A DNA stretch of 64,000 nt from Paramarasmius palmivorus (Eukaryota > Basidiomycota > Agaricomycetes > Agaricales > Marasmiaceae), in contig JAYKXP010000156.1 of the NCBI GenBank assembly GCA_037176845.1, positions 38,306-102,305 on the forward strand. Reading direction: 5' to 3'. This document shows, piece by piece, positions 1 to 11,475 of this stretch (its first letter is position 1; the number at the start of each line of letters is the position of its first letter). Under the pieces are notes generated by a model. The model did not search any database. It saw only the letters and a list, made by a program, of their open reading frames with translations, and was not told where the DNA came from. A program made the position numbers and the translations under genes.

Positions 1-2067
1 GTCCTCTTAAATTCCTACACATACCCCCAACACGAGCTTGCTGTAGGCAAAGTCGCGCGAGAAGTCGGCTTCTCGCATGTCTCTTGCTCGTCTCAGCTTC
101 TACCGATGATCAAGGTCGTACCAAGAGGCGTATCTTCTACAGCCGATGCGTACCTTACGCCGATTTTGTACCAATACCTCGACGGGTTCTTCTCAGGTTT
201 TGATAGTCAACTCAGAGACGGGAAGATCAGGAGTCCAAGGGTCGAATTTATGGGTTCTGACGGAGGATTGGTTGATGCCGATAGGTTCTCTGGGTTGAAG
301 AGTATACTGAGCGGTCCGGCTGGAGGTGTAGTCGGGTATGCGTTAACGAGTTGGGATGAGAAGCAGAAGACGCCGGTTATAGGGTTAGTGTTTTTTTCTT
401 CGCCGTGCATCTGACTTGAATTTACATCTTCGTACGTAGGCTCGACATTGGTGGAACCTCGACGTAGGTCTTCGTACTCCTGATATCGTTCTCAGACATG
501 CTAACACGCAACTTACCTAGGGATGTATCAAGGTTCTCAGGTCGTTATGAAGTCACATACGAAACGACGACCGCTGGGGTAACGATTCAATCACCGCAGT
601 TGGACATCAACACCGTTGCTGCAGGTGGAGGATCTTGTCTGTCATTCCGGAACGGACTGTTTCTGGCTGGTCCAGAAAGCGCTGGTGCTGACCCTGGACC
701 TACGTGCTACAGGTAAGTAAACCTCTGTCCCTTTCCAGTTGACCCTTTCTGAGCGCCTGTTGCTAGGAAAAACGGCCCCCTCGCTGTAACGGACGCCAAC
801 TTACTCCTGGGTCGCCTCCTACCAGACTACTTCCCGAAGATCTTTGGACCGAGCGAGAAAGAGCCTTTGGATATCGATGCGTCGAGAGCGGCTTTCGAAA
901 AGGTCGTCAAGGAAGTTAACGATAGCTATGGCTCGGCCGAAGGAGATGCGGATCCAAAGAAGGAATGGTCGTTCGATGAAGTTGTTTATGGGTTAGTCTA
1001 CGTTACTTTGATTTTACTTTTTGAAATTGAATTCCGATTTTTGGTAAGGTTCATTAAAGTGGCCAACGAAACTATGTGTAGACCTATTCGGGCATTGACG
1101 GAGGCGAGAGGTTATGCTACGGGGCAACATGTGTACGCTCTTACCTTTTTCCTCTCTTTCTCTGTGACTGACCATTCCGAAACAGACTTGCATCCTTCGG
1201 TGGCGCAGGCGGTCAACACGCGTGCGAGATCGCCAAATTACTTGGGATACGTACTATCTTGATCCACAGATATTCATCGGTGTTGAGCCCCTATGGATTA
1301 GCACTGGCCGACCGGTAAAATCCCTTTTCCTAGTCCTTGCTTTTCGTTGCCGCCACTAACTTACCGCTGTCAATCCATAGCGCACATGAAATTCAAGCCC
1401 CAAGCTCCACCTTTTACACAGCTAACAACAAACCCGAACTGATATCGCGTCTAGACAAACTCGAAGCAGAAGTCCGCAAAGAGCTCCGTAAACAGGGCTT
1501 CGAGGGTACGCGAGTGAGCGTAGAAAGGATGCTTAATATGCGGTTTGAGGGCACGGATACGGCGTTGATGGTTTTACCTGAGGGCGACGAAAAGGCTGGG
1601 GGAGAAGGCGAAGATTTCTTGAAAGCGTTTAAAAGGACGTATAAGAACGAGTTTGGGTTCTTATTAGAGGGGAAAACGATTGTTGTTGATGATATCAAGG
1701 TGCGTTTGGCGGTTCTGAATGGCTGGGTGACTTTAGCACTGATTGGATCCCGAAGGTTCGAGGTATTGGCAAGACGTTCGACACGCTTGGCGAAACGGTA
1801 TTTTCAGAGATGGATAGACTCCGTGAATCTAACGCTATCAAACCGGCTGCGAAAGAAAAGATAGATTCAAGGCATTCGGTCTACTTTGACCAAATTGGCA
1901 GAGTTGATGATACCCCTGTATACCTCTTGGATAAACTGGACGTTGGAGAGCAGATTCATGGGCCAGCGATTGTCATTGATGATACGCAAACGATAGTGGT
2001 TGTACCTGGCGCTCAGCGGGGCACAGAAGGCTTGGTTTGGAGGCTAGGGTTTGCTGTATTTGGTTGA
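1..2067 (+). pseudogene. 5-oxoprolinase-like, HyuA-half fragment (copy 1, 5' end outside window)
   Basis: Eight exons can be joined: 1-383, 440-463, 521-712, 767-991, 1049-1132, 1186-1314, 1381-1699 and 1756-2067. They are open for 555 codons. The product matches the hydantoinase A part of fungal 5-oxoprolinases, cytosolic enzymes that open 5-oxoproline to glutamate with ATP in the gamma-glutamyl cycle. Visible family signatures are [53 protein letters not shown] and DDTQTIVVVPGA. After that last motif the frame runs into about 18 unrelated residues and stops. In copy 2 the frame instead continues to its own natural end. The hydantoinase B half, about 600 residues in the full enzyme, is absent. 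The N-terminal part lies upstream of base 1. The open frame could mean recent decay; I infer it is not a working oxoprolinase. Confidence 0.85.
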
Positions 2068-2330
2068 AAAGTATCTGATCTATGTGTCCAGGTGAGCACT
2101 TTCGTAGTTCTGCACCGTCCTGTTCCTTACTTGCTGACACCGTATCGTCAACAGTGACCACTCCAATGTAGTGGCTGGTCCTCCTTCATCTTATGGACGT
2201 CCAGAAATTATTTTGAAGTTCCTTCCCTTCTCGCCGTCCGTTTTGGATACTGTACCTCCAGCAACACCGGCACCGGCACCATCCTCAACTACCTCATCTT
2301 CAGGTGCCGCTCGCCGGGAATTTGAAGCCT
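2068..2330. other. Spacer between oxoprolinase fragment and X1 upstream region
   Basis: This short spacer is collinear with 39220-39500 downstream of oxoprolinase copy 2 and with 21125-21350 and 56160-56380 upstream of X3 and X6. It keeps a GTGAGNACTTTCG block and a splice-like pyrimidine tract. Open frames in it differ between copies because of indels, so I see no gene. Confidence 0.4.
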
Positions 2331-2661
2331 CAAGTACTAGTTCTTGCACCACCACACAAAACACTGAACAGAGCAGGCCCAGGATCGTCGGTTGGCCTTT
2401 CCTTCACTTGGCGCCCCAAGATACTCAAACCCTAAACGTACATGGCACGGCGCTCTTTCGAAGCCGTCCCATGTTATCGACAAGCGCCGTGAATGTCATT
2501 TTTCATGTTCGCCATGCGGCATGACTCACAGCAATACAATCGATATCAATATCATTTATTCACGCGCTCAACGTCCGACTGCTGTATGGAAACAGCCTTA
2601 AGGTGAACATGCGTTTTACACGCACACACACACACCTTGACCTTCAACCACCATCTTCCCC
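2330..2661 (+). promoter_or_regulatory. Conserved upstream region of X1
   Basis: About 330 bp directly before the X1 start is strongly conserved with the same interval before X3, X5 and X6. Shared landmarks in order are TTTCCTTCACNTGG, CTCTTTCGAAGC, CAGCAATACAATCGATATC and GCGCTCAACGTCC. The start codon follows about 110 bp after the GATATC repeat. Conservation with frame-breaking indels argues for promoter and 5' untranslated sequence rather than coding DNA. This copy has CGATATCAATATC where the others have CGATATCGATATC. Confidence 0.55.
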
Positions 2662-4804
2662 ATGGCATTCACAGGCTGCTCCCATGTTACTATTCACGGT
2701 GGAGTTTTTTCAGCTGTCGGAGGTGATCAACACAACAACCATAGCCAAGGAAACGTAGTGCGAGTGACAGAGGGACAGTCACCCGCTTTGGCTCAGGTAT
2801 GTTGATAGGTCACTGGCGTCTGACCGTTTCTCTGACCTTGAAATGCTTCAGTTTCATGAACTCAAGGTGGCAAACATCCGTCTCAAGCGCAAGATTGCGG
2901 AGAGTCCAGTGGTAATAATGGATAAAAGAGGCTGGATAAGGGGGGCTTTGGATGCTCGTCGTATCATTCACGCTGTTAGCATCCGCGGTGAAGATAAAGA
3001 CGAAGAATTTTTGCATGTTCAGTATAGCGGCCCCGATGCCAATCAAGTAAGGATGCTCTTATTTTCAAGTCCTGCCATCGCTGATCACCCTGCATCTGTA
3101 TAGGCTTACGAGCTCGATCTCAAAACCTTTTCTACTGTCAAGTGAGTAGCCCATATCCCTGTCCCTGAGCCTTCCATGTACTGATAAAGACGCAGAGATG
3201 TGAACTGGGTGGAGCTTTTTGGCTATATTGCCTACAACACGTTACCGGCACTCGTGTTTTATGATGGTGAGGCTAAGGATTCCTGTCTGTGATAAAACCA
3301 TGCTTAGCTCCATCCATGATGCAGCACTTGTACCGGTATCGCACATATTCGAACGAAATGGCTTCTCGTGTATGTTGCAGGTATATCTTTGCTATGTGCG
3401 GTGAAACTCGTTATCTGCTCCATTTTCTCTGCTCTAACTCTCCTCTTTGTCCAGTCAGCGGTAACACAAGGGGTGGATGCGTTCACGGTATGCAAATTCC
3501 TCGAAATACCAACTTGATTCTCACAATTGAGCATTTAGCGGTTTCGTGAACTATGGACCAACCCCCGAAATGGCACGTTTCACCAGGGGCCCTATGTGGC
3601 TGATTCATCTGATTTAAACTACAATGTCTGGTCTTGGTCAGGTATCGCACTTCCCGGTAGCAAGCATCCTTCCCTGGACCTCCAGACCTACAACAACACC
3701 AGTACTCTTTTCCAATACCTCATTGGAATTCTTCCCCTACACAACATCATTGAAGGAATCCGCTGGTCAATCAGATCAACCCCAGAGTGGCCCAACAACA
3801 AAGACGCCAAACTCATCCTCTCATCTCTCCCTGGCACAATTTACCACAGAACAACTCGAGAGGTTATCACTCGCTACCCGGGAGACAGAGATCAATGGTA
3901 TTACTACCCCTGGAAGGAGCATTTTCACGTACCGGATGCTATACGAGAAAACACACTCGTGATGGATGATGGATCGGTGAGGTGCGTTTGAAATGGTGTT
4001 GAAGTGGTTATTTGGGCTGATTGGGGGTATAGGTTTATGTTGATGCCAGCAGACATTGCCAGCGTCAAGTCGTTTGAGTTATGTTTCAATTTGTGGACTG
4101 TGGGTATATTGGAGCAGTTTGCGGATTTGTGGGTGTCGCAGGCACATGGGATTTTCAGCCAGCTTGGGATTGAAGAGGGTGAATGGGGGAAGTATTGTGA
4201 GTTTATTGTGGTTCTTGTCAGAGTGCCGGTACTAATTGATACCCACCAGCTATCCTAGACAACTTTTACCTCTACTTTGAACAGGAACAGGATGAAGAAG
4301 GATCACATATACCCCCCGACACCCCCACTGACACCCCGATATACCTCTTCATCCAACCTGTCCCCTGCCCCTCTGATGACGAGAATGAGTGGGATGATTG
4401 GCTGGGAGGGAGGAGCTACTATTGGTCATACAACTCCACTGGGAAAGGGGAGATGTCGGAGGATGAGCGGCAGAGGTTGGGCCTTCCGTTGTTCAGAACC
4501 TCCATCAGAGTATGGCATACCTCATGGGATCGCGACACCCATGATGCAATCAAGATGCTCAATTGTCATGAAGAGTTTGATCCCACGTCGATGGATTTGG
4601 CCCGATCTCTTGGGTATACCATTCTCGAGGTAGTTGATCGTAACACACGTTTTGAGGAGGTCAAAGATGGTGGTAAGTTCTCCTGTTCTTCCTTAGATTT
4701 ATGGCTCTAATGCACTACATTGTCAAGATGACAAGGATATGGATATCAGTGTGGAGCCAGCCCAGCCGTTCACACTTCCATCGGAATTCAAGGAGAGGAT
4801 GTGA
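2662..4804 (+). CDS. Family X protein X1, C-terminally truncated
   Basis: Unrecognised function. Ten exons: 2662-2796, 2852-3046, 3104-3141, 3196-3266, 3325-3395, 3455-3487, 3539-3981, 4033-4196, 4250-4672 and 4728-4804. They join into a 549-residue frame with GT-AG introns. The N-terminus has the glycine motif GGVFSAVGGDQ (about residues 13-23). Further family motifs are DARRIIH, EFLHVQY, LVPVSHIFERNGF, LDLQTYNNT, DQWYYYPW, QAHGIFSQLGIEE and MDLARSLG. No signal peptide or membrane segment is seen. A TGA at 4802-4804 replaces the CGA found in X5 and removes about 32 residues. The same frame would continue to a stop at 4898-4900 ending GPDIADVD, as in X5 and X6. The protein may still be made. 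X5 is the closest copy. Confidence 0.65.
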
Positions 4805-5050
4805 TGGATCCGCGCATATCGCTCGTTATTTTTGGGCCATATATCATTGAGCAAGGATAGCCCGTGCTCGCATGGACCAGACATTGCAGATGTTGATTGA
4901 GTTGTGCACCAAAATCTTATTTTGTTTAAATCCTACAATGTTCTGTGTTGCATTAGTTTGTTTTAATTGGCCTAATTATTATATGTACACTCTGTAAGTG
5001 TAGTGGTAGTGTAAATTAACAGTTTGTATACCTGCAACAGACGAAGATCA
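4805..5050 (+). other. X1 3' flank
   Basis: This holds the orphaned last codons of X1 and then an AT-rich 3' flank. The block TAAGTGTAGTGGTAGTG and the tract before TTTGTATACCTGC recur after X3, X5 and X6, so the paralogous 3' untranslated regions align here. No gene is seen. Confidence 0.4.
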
Positions 5051-5875
5051 TGAATGGTATATGAGGCGACTGATATCCATGCCGAGGTGATGTAGTCGCT
5101 CCCAATGCCATGCACACACGCAAATCCAACCTGTCAACCTTTCGTCACCACCTACATCCCCAGAAGCTCCGATGGCCCATAACCCATCTTTATCAACGCC
5201 CCCGGCTTGGATACCTGCTAGCGTAATCGTTCCTCGAGTATTCAGAGCTCGGGTTTGGGTTTGATAATAGGCGTAGGTGTGAGATAGTTGCCAGCAGCGG
5301 CGGAGAGTGCTGGATAGGATCGGGAGGAGCCATGGTTATGCTTGGTGTGCGGGTATAGGTGCGGGAGGTCGAGTTTGGCAGGCGATACAGGGCGTAATCT
5401 TGAGGGAGTGCCGAAATAACTGGAACGGAGTGGTGTGGGCTCTGGAGGTAAGACTGTAATGTTGCCTTTGGTTCTAGTGCAGGTACAGAGGGGATAGAGT
5501 GATGCATATGTCGAAGATTGAGGATTTCGATGTCGTAGGGTGACCGAGGTTGAGGGATGCACATCTGAATCCTGATATTGAGGGTGGCCAAGGTCTAGGC
5601 AGTAACGACGTTGTGAGAGCAAGAAATGAAGCAAAGGAATAAAAACACACCTTTTCTTTAGTTACTCAGCCTGCAAAATGCCCACTCTGAGCACCGAAGG
5701 ATGTTGGGGTATCGAAGGTCAAAGGCATGATGCGTGGTGTTGCCCTGAGAGATGGGCTGAGCGTGCTACCAGGGATGTGATGAAGGAACACATACCTATG
5801 GTGAAGTGTATGGTGAATTGAGAATCTTGATGTCGCATTGGATGGACAAGAGGTGGTCGTCAGAAGGGTGTCCAA
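5050..5875 (-). pseudogene. Z-type relic, best-preserved downstream-of-X copy
   Basis: Unrecognised. Read on the minus strand from the core at 5880, it has exon-like blocks separated by GT-AG introns, one of them about 5665-5720 encoding a GNTTHHAF-type block. A long exon block ends at 5193. That block is open for 132 codons in 5591-5193, with LPNSTS and SNPNPSSEYSRNDY near its end. The same frame is recognisable after X3, X5 and X6, but there a TGA replaces the CGA of this copy. Proline, serine and histidine content is high and there is no clear domain. It faces the 3' end of X1 (convergent). Protein coding is suspected only because the frame is partly kept among copies. Confidence 0.3.
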
Positions 5876-5950
5876 CGTGTGCCGCCGGCAATTACTCTTC
5901 GCTCTAAACCACCATCTTCCAGACCGCGTTCATCTTCATAGACCTATAAC
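5840..5950. promoter_or_regulatory. Bidirectional core P1
   Basis: TGCCGCCGGCA at 5880-5890 lies between a minus-strand relic on its left and a plus-strand relic on its right. The flanking GGTGGTC and GTTCATCTTCA segments match the other copies. This is the least typical member, with the pyrimidine tract after the core altered. Confidence 0.4.
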
Positions 5951-7720
5951 AGTATGCACAGCCAATACTTGCTCATTGTCTTGAGCTCTAATACATCCAA
6001 GCAGCCCAGCAGGTCCAGCTCCAAGCTTCAAATACCCAAGGCACAACAATAAGTGGAATTCGGTATGTACCCTGTTCACTCTATGACTCTTACCATTCCT
6101 CATTACTCTTCCTACTCAAGTACAAGCCCAGATCATCAACTACACCTCCTTCGATGGTTTCTGTCCCATAGCCAATCAATGTCTTCCTGAATCCGATGCG
6201 TCGCCAGTCCAACAACGTTCTATACCGTTCTCGGACACACATTCCGCACTCCCAATCTCTTCAACCTCTAGTACCCGCTACTAGTAGGAGATCATGCTAT
6301 TCATGTCTTCCCACTACTCTACATAAAAGCACGAGCCGTCATCTTTCCTCACTCGGCTGCAATTCCACTCCGGCACCCAATACGCACCCCAATTCGAATG
6401 CTGCATGTACTACACCCTCATTCCACCTCATGAATCCACTATGCTACTTCCTCTTTATTCCTCCCTCCTTCAAACATCCTCGCGCGTCCTTCCTCGTAGA
6501 CTGCTATCGTCGTGTCCGGGGACCGCTGATCCCCCAACGCAGTCCACAACACAAACACACCTGATCTGCTCCTTTTTCAGCCGGCCCTTCCAGCCAAGTC
6601 ACTCGCGAAAAACCTCTTGCTGGTTGTTTTGGTGACGATAAGCGCAGATGCAGAGGTTGGCACGGTGGAAGTTACTTGGAGGTGTGATTGCTGGTTCTAC
6701 CTACTATATAATGCCCGGGGTAAGTACTCGTTCCTCACTCCTTCAGCACGTTTTACTTACATTCATCTACAGCGGTATCTTCCAGAGCTCTAGCTCAAGG
6801 CTTTCAGTCAAACACATAGTCGCTCAACTTCGTCCTGCACCCAACACACCACCTCATCAATACCCAAGTCGGTTCCAGAATATCAACGACTCATGCTCTG
6901 TCTATCTCCTGACCAGTAACCCGACTCTTCCCATCCCATTTTCCCATTCCACCTCACGTTTGTGGATTCCCGGTTCATCTGGGTGTGTGGAATGTTCTAT
7001 GGTCATTCCCCCGATACTATTGGGGGTATAGGCGATGCCTCGGACTCGAGAAAAAGGACTTGCGAGTTGTTGTCGAAGGATTAGGTCTATCAGAAAGATG
7101 GCAGCTGCCAGGTGGCCGCGTGCATCTCTACAGTTTCGAAGGTGTAAAATTGGGCATGTTCCTCGGTTCCGGATTTTCCGTGGTCATCGTGGTTCCTTGG
7201 GCCGCTAAACCGAGGATTCGATAGCATCGTAGCAAAGCTCATCGTTAAACGGGTGTGTTCTAATGTTCTCCGAGTCAGCGTATCGTCTTTTACTGATAGT
7301 TACATTTAGCGATATGATGTCTTTTTCGAAGAACATTTCCTCGTTTGAACGTCTAATCGGTCGTTCTTGAAGGTGGCAAGAAGACGCAGGCATAGGCATG
7401 TCTGTACCCATTCCTTTTCTTCAGCTTTTAGTTACTCACGCCAACGGTTACTCTAGCTAGTACATCTGGCTAATACTGCTGCTGGCTCCGAATTCCATCG
7501 ACACGAAGGGCTCTAGTACCCATGGAGAGTAGACAATGGCAGGGTACCGTTGGTCGTGAAAGGCAAGGTGTATGTCGAGTTCCAGCTCGAAGGCTTAAGG
7601 AAAACTACCAAACTACATAAACGTCAACGTGAATGTCCTGAGCAAGGTGTGTAAACCTCGCTCCGCAGTGAATATCCCCCAGACTGAACCATTGTTTTGC
7701 GTTTTCAGCTTTGGCGAGAA
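5890..7720 (+). pseudogene. Y-type relic (a)
   Basis: Unrecognised plus-strand relic running from core P1. It has a short first exon, a Ser/Thr/Pro-rich stretch, a splice block near 6720-6775 (GGTAAGTACTCG to CTACAGC) and a further splice block near 7250-7315. It ends near the block at 7710-7760 that resembles 15830-15880 and 54790-54830. Stops interrupt every long frame. No hairpin follows; X relic X2 begins instead. Confidence 0.3.
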
Positions 7721-8094
7721 CGAGTACCGAAGACTGTGGCATTCAGGAGGTGCAAGGCATTGTGGGTCCCCAAGACGACACCTACAAGAACGAGATCCAG
7801 CTGCGCTACCTCCATCATGAACCGACATTGCACCCTTGCAATCACGATGGTCTCGACGTCTACTACCGAGGCTTTTTGTGTCCGGGAAAGCACTATACGC
7901 GTCTTCAGTGCCCGCCAAAGGAGGAAGAACAATATGCTCGGTGCCTCTTTCTTTTGCTCCGTCTTTTGCAGAGAAGATGCGCAGGATATGTGTCCGGGAA
8001 GAGTATATCGCTGTGAGAGCGTGACTTTTATCGTTTCCTGGATACGCAGAGTTTGAATACGACTCAGAGAAGGGTTGGACTGGGTTGGATTGCG

Positions 8095-9300
8095 ATGTTC
8101 TTCATATACTTTTCTTGTGTGCGTCCAAGACTTGCTTCTCTCCTTCTGTATTTGATTTCTAATGTCTCCTTTTTTAGCTGGCTACTAGTGCACAAGGGTT
8201 GGATGAGCGGATGGTATGCCATTGTTACTCTCCCAGAAGATCAACCTGATGATTCATAGTCGAGTGTTTAGGGGCTTCGCAAACCTTGGATCAAACCTAG
8301 GTCTGGCAACTTGCGCAAGGGACCTTACGTTCGTGGTTCATTCGCTTCACACCTGGTCCGGTCAACAATGCCCACCGCATTTCCTGGCTGCAACTATCCT
8401 CTCCCAGGCCTCGATCTCCAGGCCTACAACCACACTAGCGCATGTTTCCAGTATCTCGTCGGAGTTCCTCCGCTGCGCACTATCCTCGAAAGGACCTGCT
8501 GGTCAAATAGGTTCGCCTCAGAGTGGCCGAGGAACCAAGACACAAAATTCATCCTTTTGTTCTCTCCTGAAAGGGGTTGTCTCAAGAAATCGTCTCTGCG
8601 ATATTCGGTAGACAGAGACAAGTGGTTCTATTTCCCTTTAGAGACTCGCAGACATTTCAACGTCTGGAATTCATGCAGGAGAGAGAATACGCTGGTGATG
8701 GATGACGTGTCAGCGCCGGGCGAGGTACGTTTGAATTCAAGTCCTAGTTCTTTGGGCTGATTAGATATATAGGTTCGTGTTGGAGTATTTGAACGTTGAG
8801 ATCGTTCGAGACTGAACAATGTGCGGCCGGTGAAAGAGTGGAACGCTTTTGTCTGTTCATGGGTATCGCAGGCACAAGCTATCTTCAGCCAGCTCGGAGA
8901 TTCCGAAGGGTGAATGGGGACAGCATTGTAAGCCGTTCATGTTTCTTCTCAAGGGACCACTTCTGATTGATGTATAACAGCCATTATCGATGGCTTCCGG
9001 CTTCGTTTCAAATGCGCCCGAGACGAGGAAGCATCTCACAACGTGCAGACTCTGTTTCGCCGACATCGAGACTGATATATCTCATTCGACTGGTACTTCG
9101 CCCCTTGTATGGATGTGGACTCACAACTGCCGGTCTCATGCAACCATCATTGTCTCGAAGCTGATTGTGGAGATGGGTATCGCGCCGCGAAGTATCGACT
9201 ACAGAAGTCCTTGGGGAGCACGAGGGCAGAACGATATATTATATTTGATATCAGAATGTTTGAATACAAGAGATTCACGGTGGCGATTTAACATCCCAAT
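8095..9300 (+). pseudogene. Family X relic X2 (5' half missing)
   Basis: Only exons equivalent to the end of X exon 5 onward are visible. They include a 36 nt exon near 8178-8213 encoding AQGLDERM, a long exon 8272-8724 and degraded exons 8 and 9. The long exon keeps KGPYV, LDLQAYNHTSACFQYLVG, SEWPRNQD and RENTLVMDD. It is 453 nt instead of 443 nt, which changes the splice phase. Exon 8 carries in-frame stops, and exon 9 is reduced to scattered matches around 8980-9110. No promoter block or exons 1-4 are found upstream, so this is a 5'-truncated, older copy lying where other modules have a hairpin. Confidence 0.6.
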
Positions 9301-9399
9301 AGCTCGTAAATTCCGCCATGTAGCATGTAGCCCTTGTTTATACAGCAATGTGGTATCTCTGTATAATGGTTTTGTTCCATGATTTCCGAATACAGTAAT

Positions 9400-11405
9400 C
9401 ATCCTTCCATTTCGGGAAAGGCCTCGTAAAACTTGGGGTGCGAGCATGCTATTATTACCGTAAACACAGTCCTTGTACACCCCGTGAACGCCCACTGCTA
9501 TAGAAAGGAATCAGCGCCTTGAAAATCACCCGCTAGTAAATTCCAAGGCTACTTACCGAACTCTCTGACCGCTCCCCGAGGATCTCCTGATCTCAATTCA
9601 CAACTGCCCAACTCATTGTTCATCCCAGCTGACATCCCAATCCAACACTGGGCCTTGGTATAGTACCTGATACCCAGCTTCCTGATACCCCGATTCGCCG
9701 GCACATCCAACGTTTGGAAGATGGTCTAGATTTGTACAGTACCACTGAAAGGCCACAACTCGACGACAACTTCCGCGGCTAATATCTTGATGCGAGCAGG
9801 GGATCGAAGCCTTAGTTCGAGCATGAGAGACACTCTATATCGAGTTGTAGAAGCTAGCGGGCGTATGAGTGATCGTTGAGGTGCAAGAATGCGAGAACAT
9901 ACACCACAGAAGGGGTGGAATGTGTTTGTGTTTGTGTTCTTGCTCATGTTCAGGCTTGGATGTAAAGTGTTGGAACCTAGGGAACAGAGTGAGTTAAAGC
10001 TGTACCATGAACTTGGAAGACGTGTTTTCACCTTTAGCACCACAGTGCAAGCTCACGCCTATGTCCTACCTGATACAGTCAGCTAGGGGCCCATTCTCCG
10101 TACAACGCTGAGCCTTGAACAACGAGAAACCGGGATCCAGACCAGCGAAGCACCGGTATAGATTGGGCGTGTTAGTGTCTGCTGCGGGCGTGTAGAGATC
10201 GAATGATCGATACGAAAGCAGAGCTAGGTTCCATGACGATCCATGTAGATACTAGCAAGAGCATGTTCACGGTAGAGGCAGAGAAGTACGGTAGCTTGAC
10301 CGCATTCTCGTCCTGTACCGCGGAGCTTGTTGTAATCCATCTAGCTATACTGTGGGCTTAGGTAGAATGGCTCCTTGTTCGTGTTTGGGATCTAGTGTGC
10401 TTAGTGAGTAAACACGCATGAATGAAATATGGGGAAATATGGTTCACCTTCAAAACAAAAGTTGAGCTCACATTCACCTCTGAGCTAGTAGAATGGGCTT
10501 GCGCGCGGATACCCCAGTAGTATTCTTAGCCCAAATATACCCTCAAACCTGCTAGAAGGGACGGAGGCGCTAGCCCATGAACCAGGATTTCAGGACGATA
10601 GAAGTTTGGAAGTGAGGAGTACCGAAGAGACCGGTTACATCCCTAGCTTCAAGCGTTGAGTGCCGAAGTACGCTGAAGCTTGAGAAACCTGTGATATAAA
10701 GTGGTGCCGGCGATTTACTGTCGTTGGGAATGTCGAGCTGGTGGTTGCAACGGCTCAGCGCGCAGCTTTGGGTTGGTGTGGATACCATGAGCAACCGAGC
10801 CGACTACTTGAACCGATGTCCAAGATGCTTTTCCTCAGTTTCGCGGTCGCCCTGAACCTTGAAATACAAGACGGTAAGATTGGTTGATAGGTGGGGAATA
10901 GGTCAAAGAACGTACCTTTAGTCTTCGAGGTATCGTGTTTGACTCGGTCACTAGCTTCGGGTTTCATGTTGATGGGAGCTCTTCGAGTAGAATCTGAAGG
11001 GGGCACGGTGGTAGGCTGGAGCTACAAGAGTGCGCGCAGCTTGCAAATTTGCTGGCTCAAGATGGTGGTTTCGATATAGAAAGCCGCTTTGAGGCCAGGT
11101 TCTACTACACTGTCCTAGGCTTTGTTGAGGCTATGAGAATGGGAAAATGAACTGAGGCGTCGAAAGCGCACCTTTTCGTAGTTGTTTACCTAGTGAGGTC
11201 TCCGCTTTGAGCACCAAAAGAAGCCAGTAGTCGTAGGCATTAGGTGTAGTTTTCCTGTGAGACAGGCTGAGCGTGTTGCTAGGAATGTAGGGGAAATACT
11301 ACGTACCTGTTACATTAGAGAAAAAGTGTTTGGCGTAAGAGTCCTTGGACTTGGAGGCGTTGGATAGAAAAGAAAAAGAGTCGTGGTGGTCGAGGTGCAA
11401 GCGTG
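9400..11405 (-). pseudogene. Z-type relic (b)
   Basis: Minus-strand relic ending where X2 ends. From left to right it carries the downstream blocks of other Z copies: the GGATCTCCTGATCTC segment near 9580, matching the CAAGGATCT segments of other copies, and CGATACCCC-like remnants. The distal block is near 11160-11330, next to core P2. Reading frames are broken. This copy is about 2 kb, roughly twice the usual length, with extra sequence around 10100-10750 that I cannot match elsewhere in the window. Confidence 0.3.
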
Positions 11406-11475
11406 TCCATCGCCGGCGCTTGGCTTTCCTCAAAACGTCCACCTCGTTCAACGCGTTCATCTCTGTGGGCCTATA
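11370..11475. promoter_or_regulatory. Bidirectional core P2
   Basis: CGCCGGCGCT at 11411-11420, a near-perfect palindrome, is followed by a pyrimidine tract and CTCGTTCAACGCGTTCATC, the start of the Y first exon. The left side reads away as Z. It is the same arrangement as the twelve other copies. Confidence 0.5.

Noticed and set aside
2610..2640. CA-dinucleotide run before X1 and X6
   Set aside because: Short and absent from X3 and X5, so unlikely to be functional.
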